DNA of 64,000 nucleotides from contig JBOZIK010000001.1 in the NCBI GenBank assembly GCA_051453625.1, positions 74,709,279 to 74,773,278 on the forward strand. Reading direction: 5' to 3'. This stretch comes from Welwitschia mirabilis (lineage: Eukaryota > Gnetophyta > Gnetopsida > Welwitschiales). Of the stretch, positions 11,757 through 23,274 are shown one piece after another; the stretch's first letter is position 1, and each line of letters starts with the position of its first letter. The notes beneath the pieces were generated by a model. It did not search any database. It saw only the letters and a program-made list of their open reading frames with translations, and had not been told where the DNA came from. The translations under genes and the position numbers were made by a program.

Positions 11757-12854
11757 TGTTGTAGTGCATATTTATGCAATGTTTTATGTCCTAATTAGAA
11801 TCCTATTAATCATAAATAATATGCATAAAACCAACAAACTAGTATAGATCAGAGAGATCCGAATGTAGTAATTCCATCGAAGGCTAAAGTATTGAAATAA
11901 AAGAGTTACTTTTAAGAGAAAATTGTGTGACCCTAATCCATTGAAATAAATTACAATGCATGAAATTAAAATAAAACATATTTATGCAAAAATAATCTAG
12001 AAAAAGAAATAATGATGCACCTAAACTAATCAAGCTCAACATTAATAAAGGTTGTTATCATAATCTATATAACAAAATAAGCTTGTCACTGAATCTTAAA
12101 TAACATAAACTATGAGGCAGAAGTTAATTTATATATTGAACATAAAAGAAGATAATTTATATTAAAATGCATGCAACATTCGTATTACAAAGTAGCCATT
12201 TCTCAATAGAGGAAACGACACCTAACATCAAGGGAACATCTCTCTACAATCATAGAATGGTTCTTTGGTCCTAAGATCTCCTATCACAAGTATGTTCAAG
12301 ATGATTAGAAATCGAGGTGGAGATCCTTATTTATAGATAGAAAAGAAAAGAAAACTGATAGAAGAGTACAAGAAAAACCCTAGCTGATATGCAAAGAAAA
12401 GTTGCAATAAAGTGGTAACAACTCAAGTGAACATTCGGTGGAAGTATGAGAGAAGAGTATCAGCCTTCTAGTCATCTAGATGATATAGGAGATAATGCTT
12501 ACTAATAGATAGAGGTCTTCATCTACTCTTAGTTGAACTACCTGTGAACTACATGTAAAGTGTTGTTGACCAGATGCAGATGTTGTCAACTTATGACATC
12601 CAGACGATAAGGTGGATGATGGTTTCTTATCAATCATTAGTCAGTTCAATTACTTTTTGTTTGCATGAAATATTATTTAAAATATTATTTATTAATATTT
12701 GCACAAAATGCTTGTAATTTATTTGGAAATTGCACATTTTCATTCTTTTCATCCTAGTTCTCTATTATCATGAGAACTAAGCATTTATCAACTAATTTAC
12801 CTATAAAAAAACTCAGAATACCCTATCAAATACATGTAAGTTGGCAGTGCAACA
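11757..12854 (-). repeat. E1 5' LTR
   Basis: Plus-strand ends are TGTTGTAGTG and GCAACA, a perfect TG...CA frame of 1098 bases. It is closely similar to 16164-17271 and to 2822-3866. On its outer side follows aagtgaatttta, the same flank as E2. It carries motifs of the recurring GTCATCTAGATGAT type at 12471 and 12593. Confidence 0.88.
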
Positions 12855-13221
12855 AAGTGAATTTTATATNNNNNNNNNNNNNNNNNNAACCTATAGTTCT
12901 TTTTGTATATCTAAATCAATATGTAGTTAACATCATATGCTTATTTACTATTTACAATAAAAACATTTCCATGTATCTTGTTAGCTTAAATGATCAAGAT
13001 ATCTAGTTGATTATTAAGTAGTTAGGAATTTAAACCCATTGTTATAAAGTTTTATCTATAGCATAAAAATTGAAAACATCTAATTAATGAATTTATTCTT
13101 AGCTTGACCATTACTTAATTTTTTAAATCTTTTTGAGATGAACTTTTTTATATGGGCCCTCCCCCAGCCAATGGTATAAGGCTTATACATTGTACTAAAT
13201 CTTAGGAGGGCTGTTCCTCTC
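12855..13221 (+). mobile_element. gypsy-A LTR fragment, extra copy
   Basis: This matches 17272-17645 nearly base for base, including ataaggcttatacatt and the gccctccccc tract, and its first 220 bases match 2601-2821. It belongs to the 5' LTR of gypsy-A. Its presence between E1 and E2 shows that the element plus its right flank was duplicated. It is cut off by a 100-N gap; an 18-N run lies at 12870-12887. Confidence 0.75.
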
Positions 13222-13558
13222 NNNNNNNNNNNNNNNNNNNNNNNNNNNNNNNNNNNNNNNNNNNNNNNNNNNNNNNNNNNNNNNNNNNNNNNNNNNNNNN
13301 NNNNNNNNNNNNNNNNNNNNNAGGTAGGAAACAAATGCTTCTACTATGTTCACAGTTACATCTAAAATTCCTCATGTCATTTCAATCATTTTCTATGTGT
13401 GCACACCGTTTTTCATCCATAATTTTTACGATTTATTCTTTTATAATTTGCTTTAGGTTTGGATGGTTTTGTAAAGATAGCCTAGGTTTTATATCATCCT
13501 CCAATTCTAAATCATTTCTTAATTCTTTTTCAGCTACATCAAAGACTCGTATTAAAAA

Positions 13559-13810
13559 TTATTTATTTCCAAAGTGATATTTCATTAATCCATTTCTAGT
13601 ATCTATGATGTAATGGGCAGTTACACAGAAAGCTCTACCTAGAAGTAGGAGATATCCATTTTGATGCTCAACTTTTAAAACAACTAAATCTATGGGGTAT
13701 AAATCTTCCTCAATATGAATGAATAAGTCCTTAATCACTCTTAAAGGTTTCTTGATAGATGAATCAGCTAACTCCAAGATAATTTGTGTAGGTTCTATTT
13801 GTTCTTCCAA
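13559..13810 (-). pseudogene. E2 retropepsin-like protease fragment
   Basis: An open frame of 83 codons in element sense. It contains IEPTQIILELADSSIKKPLR, then VIKDLFIHIEEDLYPIDLVV and LLLGRAFCVTAHYIIDTRNG. The order (P-T, L-LADSSIK-P, G/V-I-D, P-DFVVL-type strand, LGR-F, IDT-NG) is that of the Athila/Tat aspartic protease after the catalytic Asp-Ser-Gly. The catalytic Asp region itself lies upstream and is not in this frame. It is the best preserved protease stretch in the window. The protein cannot be complete, because the flanking frames are stopped and pol is absent. Confidence 0.82.
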
Positions 13811-13959
13811 TCCTAAACGTTTACAAATGTTTAAGGTATGATATTAACACTAGCTCTTATATCTATCAAGGCTTTTTTAATTCTTCAATTTCCCTCTAAA
13901 GTGACACTAATAGTTACTGCCCTCGGATCTTTAAATTTTAGATACTTCTTAGAAACTAA

Positions 13960-16130
13960 GTTACTAATGGATTGAGCTAGGAATACTTTACTAGGGATAT
14001 TTCATTTTTGTTTTCTTCTTATTATGTCTTTCCATAGCTTAGAGTATTTGGGGTTTTCTTGCAAAAGTTTCTAAAAAGGTAAATTGATGCTTATGTTCTG
14101 CATTAAGGCTTTCAAGTGATCATCAAAGATAGGATTTTCATTAAGCCTATTAAGCCATGGGGTAGCAGGTTTCTTTTGTGAAGAATTTTTCTTTTTGTTG
14201 CTAAGTGAAGAAGGAAAAGAATGATTTTCTAGAATTTCAATGTCTTCTTCTTTATCGTTTTTGTCATTATAGGAAGTTGATACCTCATGATTAGGAGTTG
14301 TGATAGTTCCACTTCTTGTCACCACCTTATAATCTTTTCGTACTTCATTAGGGTTCGATAAAGGTTGAGTGGTAAGGGTTCCTTGTGGTCTTTGGTTGGC
14401 AAGTATAGTTTACAATATTTTCTATGTTTGCATTTGTCTTCTCTTGAATTTTTCTCAACTCCTCAATGGAATTATTAAGAGAATAACTGTGGTTTTGAAA
14501 GTTGGAAGAGCTTGCCAAGCTATTTGGATGGTTGAATTGAAAGTTTAAATGTTCAAATCAACTTCTAAAAGGCTGGAAGTTAGGATGAGATGTTTGAAAT
14601 TTCTACAATTTGGTTGTTAGCTCATCCTATTTTAAAAATTATAACTTGGAACTTGTCTTTGGATATGGTTTTCCATGTAGTTAGAAGGTCTTTGATTTAA
14701 AGCATGTACTTCCTTATAGATTTTCTCTTTATAAGTGAGAAGCAAAGGGTAATCTTTTGTAACATGATAGCTATCTTTACATGAATTACATGTTAGAATA
14801 ACAACTTCACTCTTCTTGATTGCAACTTTAGCATTAAAGGTAATTTGGATGTATTTCTCTAAGTTAGAAGTAAAATCCTTAATGATGCTAGTTTATTTGT
14901 TTTCTATTTTGGTTTCAGTCCTCTCATGTTTGACTTCTTTTAGGTCCTTAATGATTTAGCCTACTGCTCGGTTTTCTCTAGAGGAGGATTTGGGCCAAGT
15001 TTAACTTACTTCCACTAATTCTTCTAACATCTTCCAAGCATCTCCTAAGGTTTGGTTTAATAGGTTGCCTCCACAAAAGAAATCTATGGGTTGCTTGGTA
15101 TGACTATTTAATCCGCTATAGAAATAGTTAATTAACTCTACCTTGGAAAAGGCATCTATAGGGTTTGAATGTAAAACAATAAAGAATCGCTCATAGGTAG
15201 AGGCGTAGTCTTCATTAGGTAATTGTTGGAAGTTTGTGACTTCTTTCTTATACTTCCAGATGGTGGTTTCACTTACGAATCTTTTAACAAAGGCTTTTTG
15301 AACTTTACTTCAAGATTTTAGGCTTTTATGGAGAATCGTTCTAAGCCATAGTTTTGCTTTATCTCTTAAGGTGATGGGGAAGATAACCATGTAGGTTCTA
15401 TCGCTTATTCATTTTTTAAAAATTTCTAGAAGTAAAAATAAATTGTTTGATTTTGACAATGTATTGTAAAGGATCTTCATCAGGTTCTCTACTAAAGGTA
15501 GGATAAGCATTTAAGTTTCGAAGTTCTACATCATCATCAGAAGGTAAGTTAAAAGCATTTTGGATTTTATATTTTTTAGTTACATGAGATCTCTTAGAGT
15601 AGCATGAGTATTAGGTTGAAAAAGAGTAGAAATAAGGATTCCAATAAATGGGGGTAGATTTGGAGAGATAGGTTATTTTTACTTTTGATTAGAGGTCAAC
15701 ATCATAGCAAAATCAAACTCTTCTGTTAAAGTAAAAGCAGAAATTACAAGAAATTTAAAATCTTACACACCTTCGCTATTTTTATTTGTTTCTATTTCAA
15801 AATTTATCTAACCTTCTCTAATATTTTAAGTAATGAACTATTACTCTCTTTGATATTTTTTCCTTTTTTTTGATTTTAATCATTTAGTCTCAGATCTGAA
15901 AATGTATCAAGCTGTGCATCATCTAGATGATAACCTAAATGATAGAAACAAAGACAACCACAGAAAGATGGAAAGCAGAAAATGGGATAGTTATCCAAAT
16001 GTGATGTCTGGATGATGAAGGAAATATTAGAAAAAAGAAAAACCAAAACAAAAACTTATAAAAGGTACTAGTACACTGCTACTGGAGCAAACATTTGGAA
16101 TATTCACCAAAGTAATAATAACTCTTGATC
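13960..16130 (-). pseudogene. E2 gag remnant
   Basis: Minus-strand gag, in broken frames. The gag-to-protease linker is open at 14071-14325 (starts MVTRSGTITTPNHEVSTSYN; further on EEDIEILENHSFPSSLSNKK and FDDHLKALMQNIS). The knuckle near 14745-14800 reads CNSCKDSYHVTKDYPLL; the last Cys of CX2CX4HX4C has become Tyr, a single G-to-A change. Capsid sequence to the right (14950-15600) matches E1 and fills what is an N run in E1 at 10545-10720. It would package element RNA if intact. Many stops rule that out. Confidence 0.8.
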
Positions 16131-16141
16131 TCTAAGCAACC

Positions 16142-16163
16142 TTCCCTAGCAGTAGTGCTAAGA
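16142..16163 (-). other. E2 primer-binding site (tRNA-Asp type)
   Basis: Reverse complement reads TTAGCACTACTGCTAGGGA after the LTR end CAACA. It corresponds to TTGGCGCCGTTGCCGGGGA with mostly transition changes. Position and sequence support assignment to the Athila/Tat branch. Confidence 0.7.
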
Positions 16164-17271
16164 TGTTGTAGTGAATATTTATGCAATGTTTCACACCCTA
16201 AATAAAATTATGTTAATCACAAATAATATGCACAAAAATAACAAACTAGTATAGATGAGAGTGATTCCAATGTCGTAATTCTATTGAAGGCTAATGTATG
16301 AAAATAAAAGAGTTGCCTTTAAGAGAAAATTATGTAACCCTAGTCTACTAAAATAAATTATAATGCACGAAATTAAAATAAAACATATTTATATAAAACT
16401 AATCTAGAAAAAGAAATAATAATGCACCTAAACTAATCAAGCTTAAACTTGACAAAGGCTGCCCTCATAATCTATATAACAAAATAAGCTTGTCACTGAA
16501 TCTTAAACAACATAAACTATGAGGGAGAAGTCCATTTATATATTAAACACAAAAGAAGATAATTCATATTAAAATGCATGCAATATTTATATTACAAAGT
16601 AGCCATTTTTTTAATAGAGAAAATGATGCCCAATACCAAGGGAATGTCTCTCTATAATTATAGCATGATCCTCCAATCCTAAGATCTGCTATCACGAGTA
16701 TGTCAAGTACTATCAAAGATGATTAAAAATTGAGGGGGAGACCCGTATTTATAGACAAAAAAGGAAAGAAAACTAATAGAAAAGTACAAAAAAACCCTAG
16801 CTAATATGCAAAGAAAATTCATAATAAAGTGGTGATAACTCAAGTAAACATTTGATGAAAGTATGAGAGAATACTGCTATCCTTCTGGTCGTATAGATGA
16901 TATAGCAGATGATGCTTACTAATAAATAAAGATCTTCATCTGCTCTTAGTTGAACTACCTATGAACTACATATAAAGTATTATTGACCAGATGGAGATGT
17001 CGTCTACTTATGACCTCTAGATGATGAGGTGGACAATGGTATTTTGTCAATCTTCAGTTAGTCCAATCACTTTTTATTTGCAAGAATCATTATCCAAAAT
17101 GTCATTTATTCATATTTACACCAAATGCTTGTAATTTATATGGAAATTGCATGTTTTTATTTTTTTCATTCGGATTCTCCATTATCATGAGAACTAAGCA
17201 TATATCAGCTAATTTACTTGCAAAACAACTTAGAATACCCTATCAAATACATGTAAGTTGATGGCACAACA
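16164..17271 (-). repeat. E2 5' LTR
   Basis: Plus-strand ends TGTTGTAGTG and CACAACA; 1108 bases. It matches the E1 LTRs throughout. The sequence right after it (aagtgaattttatata) is the same as after the E1 LTR. Confidence 0.88.
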
Positions 17272-18237
17272 AAGTGAATTTTATATATTTATAAGTTATA
17301 ACCATTAATTTAAGCTATAGGTCTTTTTGTATATCTAAATAAACATGTAATTAACACCATATGCTTATTTACTATTTACAAAAAAAATAGTTCCATGTAT
17401 CTTGTTAGCTTAAATGATCAAGATATCTAATTGATTATTAAGAAGTTAGAAATTCAAATCCATTGTTATAAAGTTTTATCTATAGCATAAAAATTGCAAA
17501 CATCTAATCAATGAATATATTCTTAGCTTAACCATCACTTACTTTTTTAAATCTTCTAGAGATAAACTTTTTTATATGGCCCTCCCCCTAGCCAATGGGT
17601 ATACGGCCTATACATTATACTAAATATTAGGAGGGTTGTTCCTCTCTCTCTTATAGATTCTAAAGGAAAGGTGATCTTTTCTTTTTGACTTTTTCATTAT
17701 CCATCACATTATAGCACCCTCCTCTCCTTTTTCAATGTACTATATAATCCTTCTCTTGTATTTTGTCTGCACATTCTTCCATATGCTAATGTACATACTT
17801 ATCTTTGCCTTTGATTAATGTATCCTTTCTTCGCAATCTAGCCTAAACTACTTCTTGCCTTTTTTCATAACTCTTCCCCTTTCATTCATAGGTAATGAAA
17901 TCCATTCACTTAGCTCCTACACTACACCCCCCCGTAGCTCTGTCAGTTCTTTTGTGCTTCCATCATCTTCCTGTCTTACTTATTGAGTGCTAACTCCCTC
18001 TCTTGCATCTATTCTCCATCGCATACCTCGCTATGCCTAGTTCCTTCTGCATATAGTAGCCTTGTCTAATCACACTCTCCACTCTACACCTCCATAACTC
18101 CATTGTGGTTATAGTGCCCTATCTATGCATGTCTGTTTTTCTATGTATTTCATTGTTCATCCCTATTTCTATGTGTGAGTCTGCCTACCATGCTTAAGTC
18201 TTACTCTACCCTATGCCTTCTACCTTCATGCCTTAAG
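17272..18237 (+). mobile_element. gypsy-A 5' LTR, second segment
   Basis: Continues the LTR interrupted at 2821. The first 220 bases repeat 2601-2821, the next part repeats 13075-13221. From 17660 it becomes pyrimidine-rich (ctccctctcttgcatctatt and similar), a character shared with the gypsy-B LTR at 45800-46480. No frame or gene is recognised. It is interrupted at 18238 by a copia LTR and resumes at 34136. Confidence 0.65.
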
Positions 18238-18528
18238 TGTTAGTAATAATTTAATCATGGGTCCATGTTCTTTTGTTCTGTTATGTGTCCATATTCTCTA
18301 TTCTATTATGTTTCCATGTTTCTTATTTTATTATTTTTCTAGGTTTTTAGAAATATGGAGTGGAATATTATTTATTAGTAGTGGCTAAACTTTCTTAGTT
18401 TTTATTACTGTAGAACTTTTTATAAATTGAGCATAGATTGTGCTCAATCATTTAGCTCAATAAAAAAATATAATTCCCTAAAATTTGATTTATTATTTAT
18501 CTCTAGTTTTAACTCTATTTTTCCAGCA
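18238..18528 (+). repeat. copia 5' LTR
   Basis: TGTTAGTAATAATTTAATCATGG to TTTTTCCAGCA. It aligns along its length with 33846-34135 (tgttagtaaaaattcaatcatgg to tttttctagca). The shared block gagcatagattgtgctcaatcattt... and the AATAAAAAAATA tract may contain the polyadenylation signal. Confidence 0.92.
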
Positions 18529-18530
18529 TT

Positions 18531-18543
18531 TGGTATCAAAACC
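18531..18543 (+). other. copia primer-binding site (tRNA-iMet)
   Basis: TGGTATCAAAACC two bases after the LTR. The plant initiator-tRNA site usually reads TGGTATCAGAGC; the differences are transitions. It primes reverse transcription. Confidence 0.85.
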
Positions 18544-18554
18544 TAGTTCAAAAA

Positions 18555-20077
18555 ATCGAGAGAGTCCTAGTTTTTATTGACCTATTAATCCACTTGATAT
18601 TAAAATGACCAGAAAAGATCTTACAATACAAAATCTTCATATTTTTACTAGTCTTAATTACTAGTTTTGGTGTGTTCGGATGAAGACACTATTTGTATCA
18701 TATAAGTTGTGGAACTTGGTGGAGAATTGCTTTAAAAATCATGCAGATAGAATGACTGTTGCTTAGCATAATGAGTTGAAGGAGAAGAAAAAAAAGGATG
18801 CCAAAGCTTTGTTTCTTATCCAACAAGCTTTGAATGATGTCATATTTCCGAGAACCATGGTTTACATCACTTGCTTCAAGAAGAGTATTAAGGCTCAAGC
18901 AAAGGTGTTATTATGAAGTTGTAGACACTTTATTAGAAGTTTGAAAATTTAGCAATAAAGTGTTTTGACTTAGTTTAAAAATATTTCTCCAAGGTATCAT
19001 CTATGGTGAATCAAATCAAATCGTTTTAAGAAGAATTAAAAAATCAAAAAATTGTTAATAAAGTTCTACAAAGTATTCCACCCAAATTTGATCATGTTGT
19101 AGCTACAATTAAAGAATCCAATGATCTATCAAATTACTCAATTCATGAGTTGATGGGATCTCTTTTATCACATGAAGCATGAATGAATAGAGAAGCTGAA
19201 GCATCTGNNNNNNATTCTTTTCATTCAAGGGTTGATATGAAGAAGAAGTTAGATAGCTCAAGGAGAGGCACCTTAAGTAAAGGTCATGGTAGTAAATTCT
19301 AAGGAAGAGGAAAAGGTAATAGTAATGATCCATAGAGAAGCTATGATGGAGGTAAAAATTCTAACTTTGCTATAAATTCATGCTTCTATTATGGAAAAAC
19401 AAATCATGAAGAAAATAATTATTTATTTAAAAATAAGAGCAATAAAAATAAAAAGTCCCTACAATGTTATAATTACAAGGAGTATGATCATATTGCAAAA
19501 TATTATTAAAAAAAAGTGAAGAAAAGCTAAACTTCCATGAAGAAGATGATATACCTAAAAATAACTTATTTCTAACTTGTTTAACTGCTGATGTTGAAAC
19601 ATCAAAAGAAGTTTGGTATCTTGATAGTGGTTGTGGCAATCACATGACAAGCAATAAAATCTAATTTGTAGAGCTTGATAAGTTAGCAGAAAATAAAGTG
19701 AAAATGGAGAATAATAACTAAGCTTAGGTATGTAAAATGGGTATTGTTTCTATAGTAAAAAAAAAATATGGGAGGAAATTGATTCACAATGTTATGTATG
19801 TACCTGAATTGCGACAGAATTTATTGAGCTTAAGATCAATTGATAAAAAGGGGTTATTATATTATTTTTAATGTTGATAAATTCTCAATTTATGATAAAA
19901 AGAGCCTAAATATGATTTATTCAGTAAAAATGATAGAGAACAAAATGTTTCCTCTTGTTTTTTCAAAAATATACATATATGCTTTCATTGCTATGATTAC
20001 TGATTATGTTCTTTAGCATAAATGATTTGAACATTTTCACCTTGGGGGTCTTGAACTACTGTTCAAACATAACATGG
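18555..20077 (+). pseudogene. copia gag and protease remnant
   Basis: The gag body is recognisable in pieces: KKRMPKLCFLSNKL and MMSYFREPWFTSL at 18790-18880, VNQIKS near 19010 and PPKFDHVVA-type sequence near 19080-19110. SNYSIHELMGSLLSHEA follows at 19130-19180. This is the UBN2-type gag of plant copia elements. A knuckle region follows near 19380-19500. The protease is seen at 19610-19660 as VWYLDSGCGNHMTSNKI, with the catalytic D-S-G intact. The gag-pre-integrase domain ends in HFHLGGLELLFKHNM at about 20030-20075, where E3 is inserted. A 6-N run lies at 19208-19213. Frameshifts and stops are frequent. Confidence 0.85.
20073..20077. repeat. Target-site duplication CATGG, left copy
   Basis: CATGG lies just outside the left E3 LTR (which starts TATTATAGCATG, an altered TGTTGTAGTGCA). 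The same five bases lie outside the right end at 31194-31198. Five bases is the usual size for Ty3/gypsy integrase. Confidence 0.8.
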
Positions 20078-21139
20078 TATTATAGCATGTATTTATGCAC
20101 ACATTTACATTCAAATAGATTTTGTCATTAATAATTAAAATAGATATTATGTATAATTCAACACACTAGAATAATGGGAGTAACTGAAATGTTGTATCTC
20201 ATTAAAGTCTATCTATAAAGAGACTTAGGTTGCTTTGTAGATTTAATCTTGGAACTCGCAATAATAAATAACAATGTAAGAAGATAAACTACCATGTAAA
20301 GTACAATATGCTTCCTAAACTAACATGTAATGCAAAGAATGATTTGAACCCTACTCACCTTTAGCCCTAATAAGAGCTACCCTTGATAATCTATATCACC
20401 TAAGAAATTGTCAAGAGATCTTGGGCAACATTAGAGTATAAGGTACATCAGAAATCTTATAATGCAAATAATATAGATATGTAAAGAAAATCAAGATTTA
20501 TATTAATAGTAACATATCCAGGTTACAAAATAGCTAGGTTTTAATAGAAGATACACATCCCTCTACCAAGTGCTCATATTTTTGCAACTCTTAGGATAGA
20601 TCTCTTACCCTTTAATCTCCTATCATAATAATCTCTGGTGCATCAAAGATGTATAGGAGAGTAGGAGAAGTGCATTATTTATAGAAAAAAATACAACAAA
20701 TATGGACAGATAGAAGGTGCAGTTACATGCACTCATTAAGCACTCAGAAATGGATAAGAGAATCTATTAGTGATAGCTACATGTCAGTGTTATCTGGGCT
20801 ATTATTTGGATGACTGTGGGACAACAAACTATTATAAAATATTCCATGATGACTTAGAAATCCACCTAGGCAGTTGTCATCCTACCTTTTATATGGATGA
20901 GGAAGAGGATGATGATCTTCTTTAATGCCTTTTTTAAGGACATACTTAGTAGTTTTATCATAAAGAGCTTTATTCACTGGAAAGTGCCTTAAATTTATCA
21001 AATTTGGATAATATTTACACTTTTTCATGATTTTCTCTTATATATCCAAAATCCTTAGAATTACACTAAAAGCTATATAAAAAGTCCTATAAAACAACTC
21101 ATAAAATCCATCAAATAACCATAAATTGGCTACACGACA
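20078..21139 (-). repeat. E3 3' LTR
   Basis: Aligns with 30120-31193, for example tatttatgcacac, attatgtataattcaacacactagaataatgg and aaaagtgc-type tracts. The outer end TATTATAGCATGTATTTATGC equals the E1 LTR end TGTTGTAGTGCATATTTATGC apart from six transitions. The inner end is CGACA. Confidence 0.88.
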
Positions 21140-23174
21140 TAGCCTTTCACTTAGCCTTTGTTAGTTCCTAACGAAAACCAAATGGAAAAACCATAATTGC
21201 GATCCAATTTACATTTTCAAAAGATAAATTTGAAAATCATAAAATAGGCTCATAAAAACACATTACATGGATAGATAACAAGCAATTCATAATGTGTATG
21301 AAAATTTTAAAAAATTTATCATAAAAGCTTTAAAAATTTTAAAAATGAGATATGCAAATGAGTCTTTATCCCCTTTCCTCTAAATAAAAGAAAAGGCAAT
21401 ATCTTACATATTGGCAAATAAAACAAAAAAGGTAAATGGGAGTGAGAAGGTAGGAAATGAAAATGAGAATAATTTTCAAGATAAAGTGTAAAGCTTAGTA
21501 ATGAAAATGTGGATAGAAAGTGTTTCACCATAAAAAAGAATATGAGTAGCACTTTATAACACCAAAAGTCTAAAAAATAACACAAATTTAAAAAAGAGAT
21601 TATCTTTTATTGAAAAGTAAAATAGGAAAACATGCTAAAAAAATATGGTAATGACTTTAAAATAACTAATCAAACCACTAAAAAAAACAAGAAGAATGGA
21701 CATAAGATGATATAAACAAAAGATAGCTTATCAATTTAACATTTTAACCTAGCAATTTCCAATGAAACTAATCATAATATTACTTAATTTGAAAAATTCA
21801 TAACTTAATATACAAAAATTCCATTTCATAAGGTGGTGATTATAACGATACTAAAGTAAAATTCTTTTAACAATGAATAATTAGACCAAAGAATTGCTTA
21901 AAAATGAACTCTCTTGCTATAATTTCAAAATAAACATCAAAAATCTCAAGAAATGAAATGATCATATGGAAATACTAAGATTTAAAAAATAAGTAATGCC
22001 TCTGATAATATCAGGAACATCATTGATCCCATATCCTTAAAGTATTTAAACATAACTTTATTACCCATGATGAGGCGAGTGCAAGCAATGTTAGAGAAAT
22101 AAAGACCTGTGAAGCATGACCAACTAACTTCCTAGTAGAGTTCCCATAGCTATAATATTACATTACCAAAGGCTCTTATTAAAAATATTTACCCCCATGT
22201 ACTTACAGTAGGACATCATGTTGACCATGCTTTTGGGATAGAAACCTAAAACATCATGGTCTTTATTCAGTCTTTCCTTTTTTTTCTTCTTTTAAAATAA
22301 AATAGCATTTCACATAATCAAACACTTCAAAAGACAAAGGTAAAAGTCAACAGATTAGGATAGAAAAGAACATCTTAAATAATCTAAGAACTTTTCACCA
22401 TTTTAAAAGCATAAAAATAAAGCATCTTCCTTTAATTGAAGTTTATGGATGTGTGAATGTCCTAAAATTGAATGAATCTAATCTTACCACTAAAATGTGA
22501 AGTCAAAAGACAACTCATGGAAATAAATACATGTGTCAAGTTTGAATGATGATTACGTAATGCCACAATAATCTTTTAAAGGAAAAGGATAAGAGAAAAT
22601 TCAAAAGGTTTACTCATGAAATTTCAATTTTTATCCATTTTCTTTCTACAATTAAGTAGTCAAATTAGAAATCTCAATAGAGACATAAAAATTTATTTTC
22701 TCAAAATAATAGAAAATAAAAATTAATAGCTTATTAAATGTCATCTTTCTCATCGTCCATATGTCTAAGAGGATGACATACATAAGAAAAAAAAATAGAA
22801 CACAAAAAATTAATACAAAAATAGAAAAACTAGTTTGTTATTCACCTTGTCATGGGGACAACATAGGAGATGACTGATTATTTTTTTAAAATAGAAAATA
22901 AAAAGCTTCAAATAGAAACAAAAACTAAAAACAGTAAATAAAAATAGAGACTCTGAAAATAGAAAACTAAAAATAAAACAATAAGGCAAGTAAATTTTAT
23001 TGAAATCCTAAATCTAAAGCACACTTTATTGAAAATAAAAAAGGAAAAATCAAGGATATATGATGATCTTAGAATTTTTAGAGAAGAATAGCCCAAAACA
23101 GAAATTTACCAATTGATAAAACATAAGACATGTGCAATTATTTCCAACTAAAATCAATTGGATAAAGAGAGGTG
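21140..23174 (-). other. E3 region before the 3' LTR, copy 1
   Basis: AT-rich sequence corresponding to the stretch between integrase and 3' LTR in E1. It contains the conserved block 22070-22250 and a hydrophobic sense-strand frame (21319-21585, 88 codons) that is also open in copy 2 at 23541-23780. No known domain. It is repeated at 23367-25402 at roughly 88-92% identity by eye. Confidence 0.55.
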
Positions 23175-23274
23175 NNNNNNNNNNNNNNNNNNNNNNNNNN
23201 NNNNNNNNNNNNNNNNNNNNNNNNNNNNNNNNNNNNNNNNNNNNNNNNNNNNNNNNNNNNNNNNNNNNNNNNNN

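Larger units (their letters stand above)
2822..12854 (-). mobile_element. Athila-like Ty3/gypsy element E1 (degenerate)
   Basis: A minus-strand element. Its 5' LTR is on the right (11757-12854) and its 3' LTR on the left (2822-3866). Reading leftward: PBS for tRNA-Asp, gag with a CCHC knuckle, retropepsin, reverse transcriptase, RNase H, integrase, about 2 kb without recognised domains, then a purine tract and the 3' LTR. This order and the tRNA-Asp PBS are those of the Athila/Tat branch of plant Ty3/gypsy. All reading frames are broken by stops and frameshifts. The left LTR lacks about 70 bases at its outer end and the flanks are not a clean insertion site, so the left edge has been rearranged. 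Runs of N lie at 4126-4620 and 10545-10720. Confidence 0.85.
13322..17271 (-). mobile_element. Athila-like element E2, pol deleted
   Basis: Aligned with E1, the left end (13322-13395) matches 6003-6090 at the end of integrase. The sequence then jumps to the protease side (matching about 9000 onward), so about 2.9 kb carrying reverse transcriptase, RNase H and integrase is missing. Protease (13559-13810), linker, gag and the 5' LTR (16164-17271) remain. The left part and 3' LTR are lost at the 100-N gap. It is therefore a non-autonomous or simply deleted relative of E1, on the minus strand. Confidence 0.82.
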
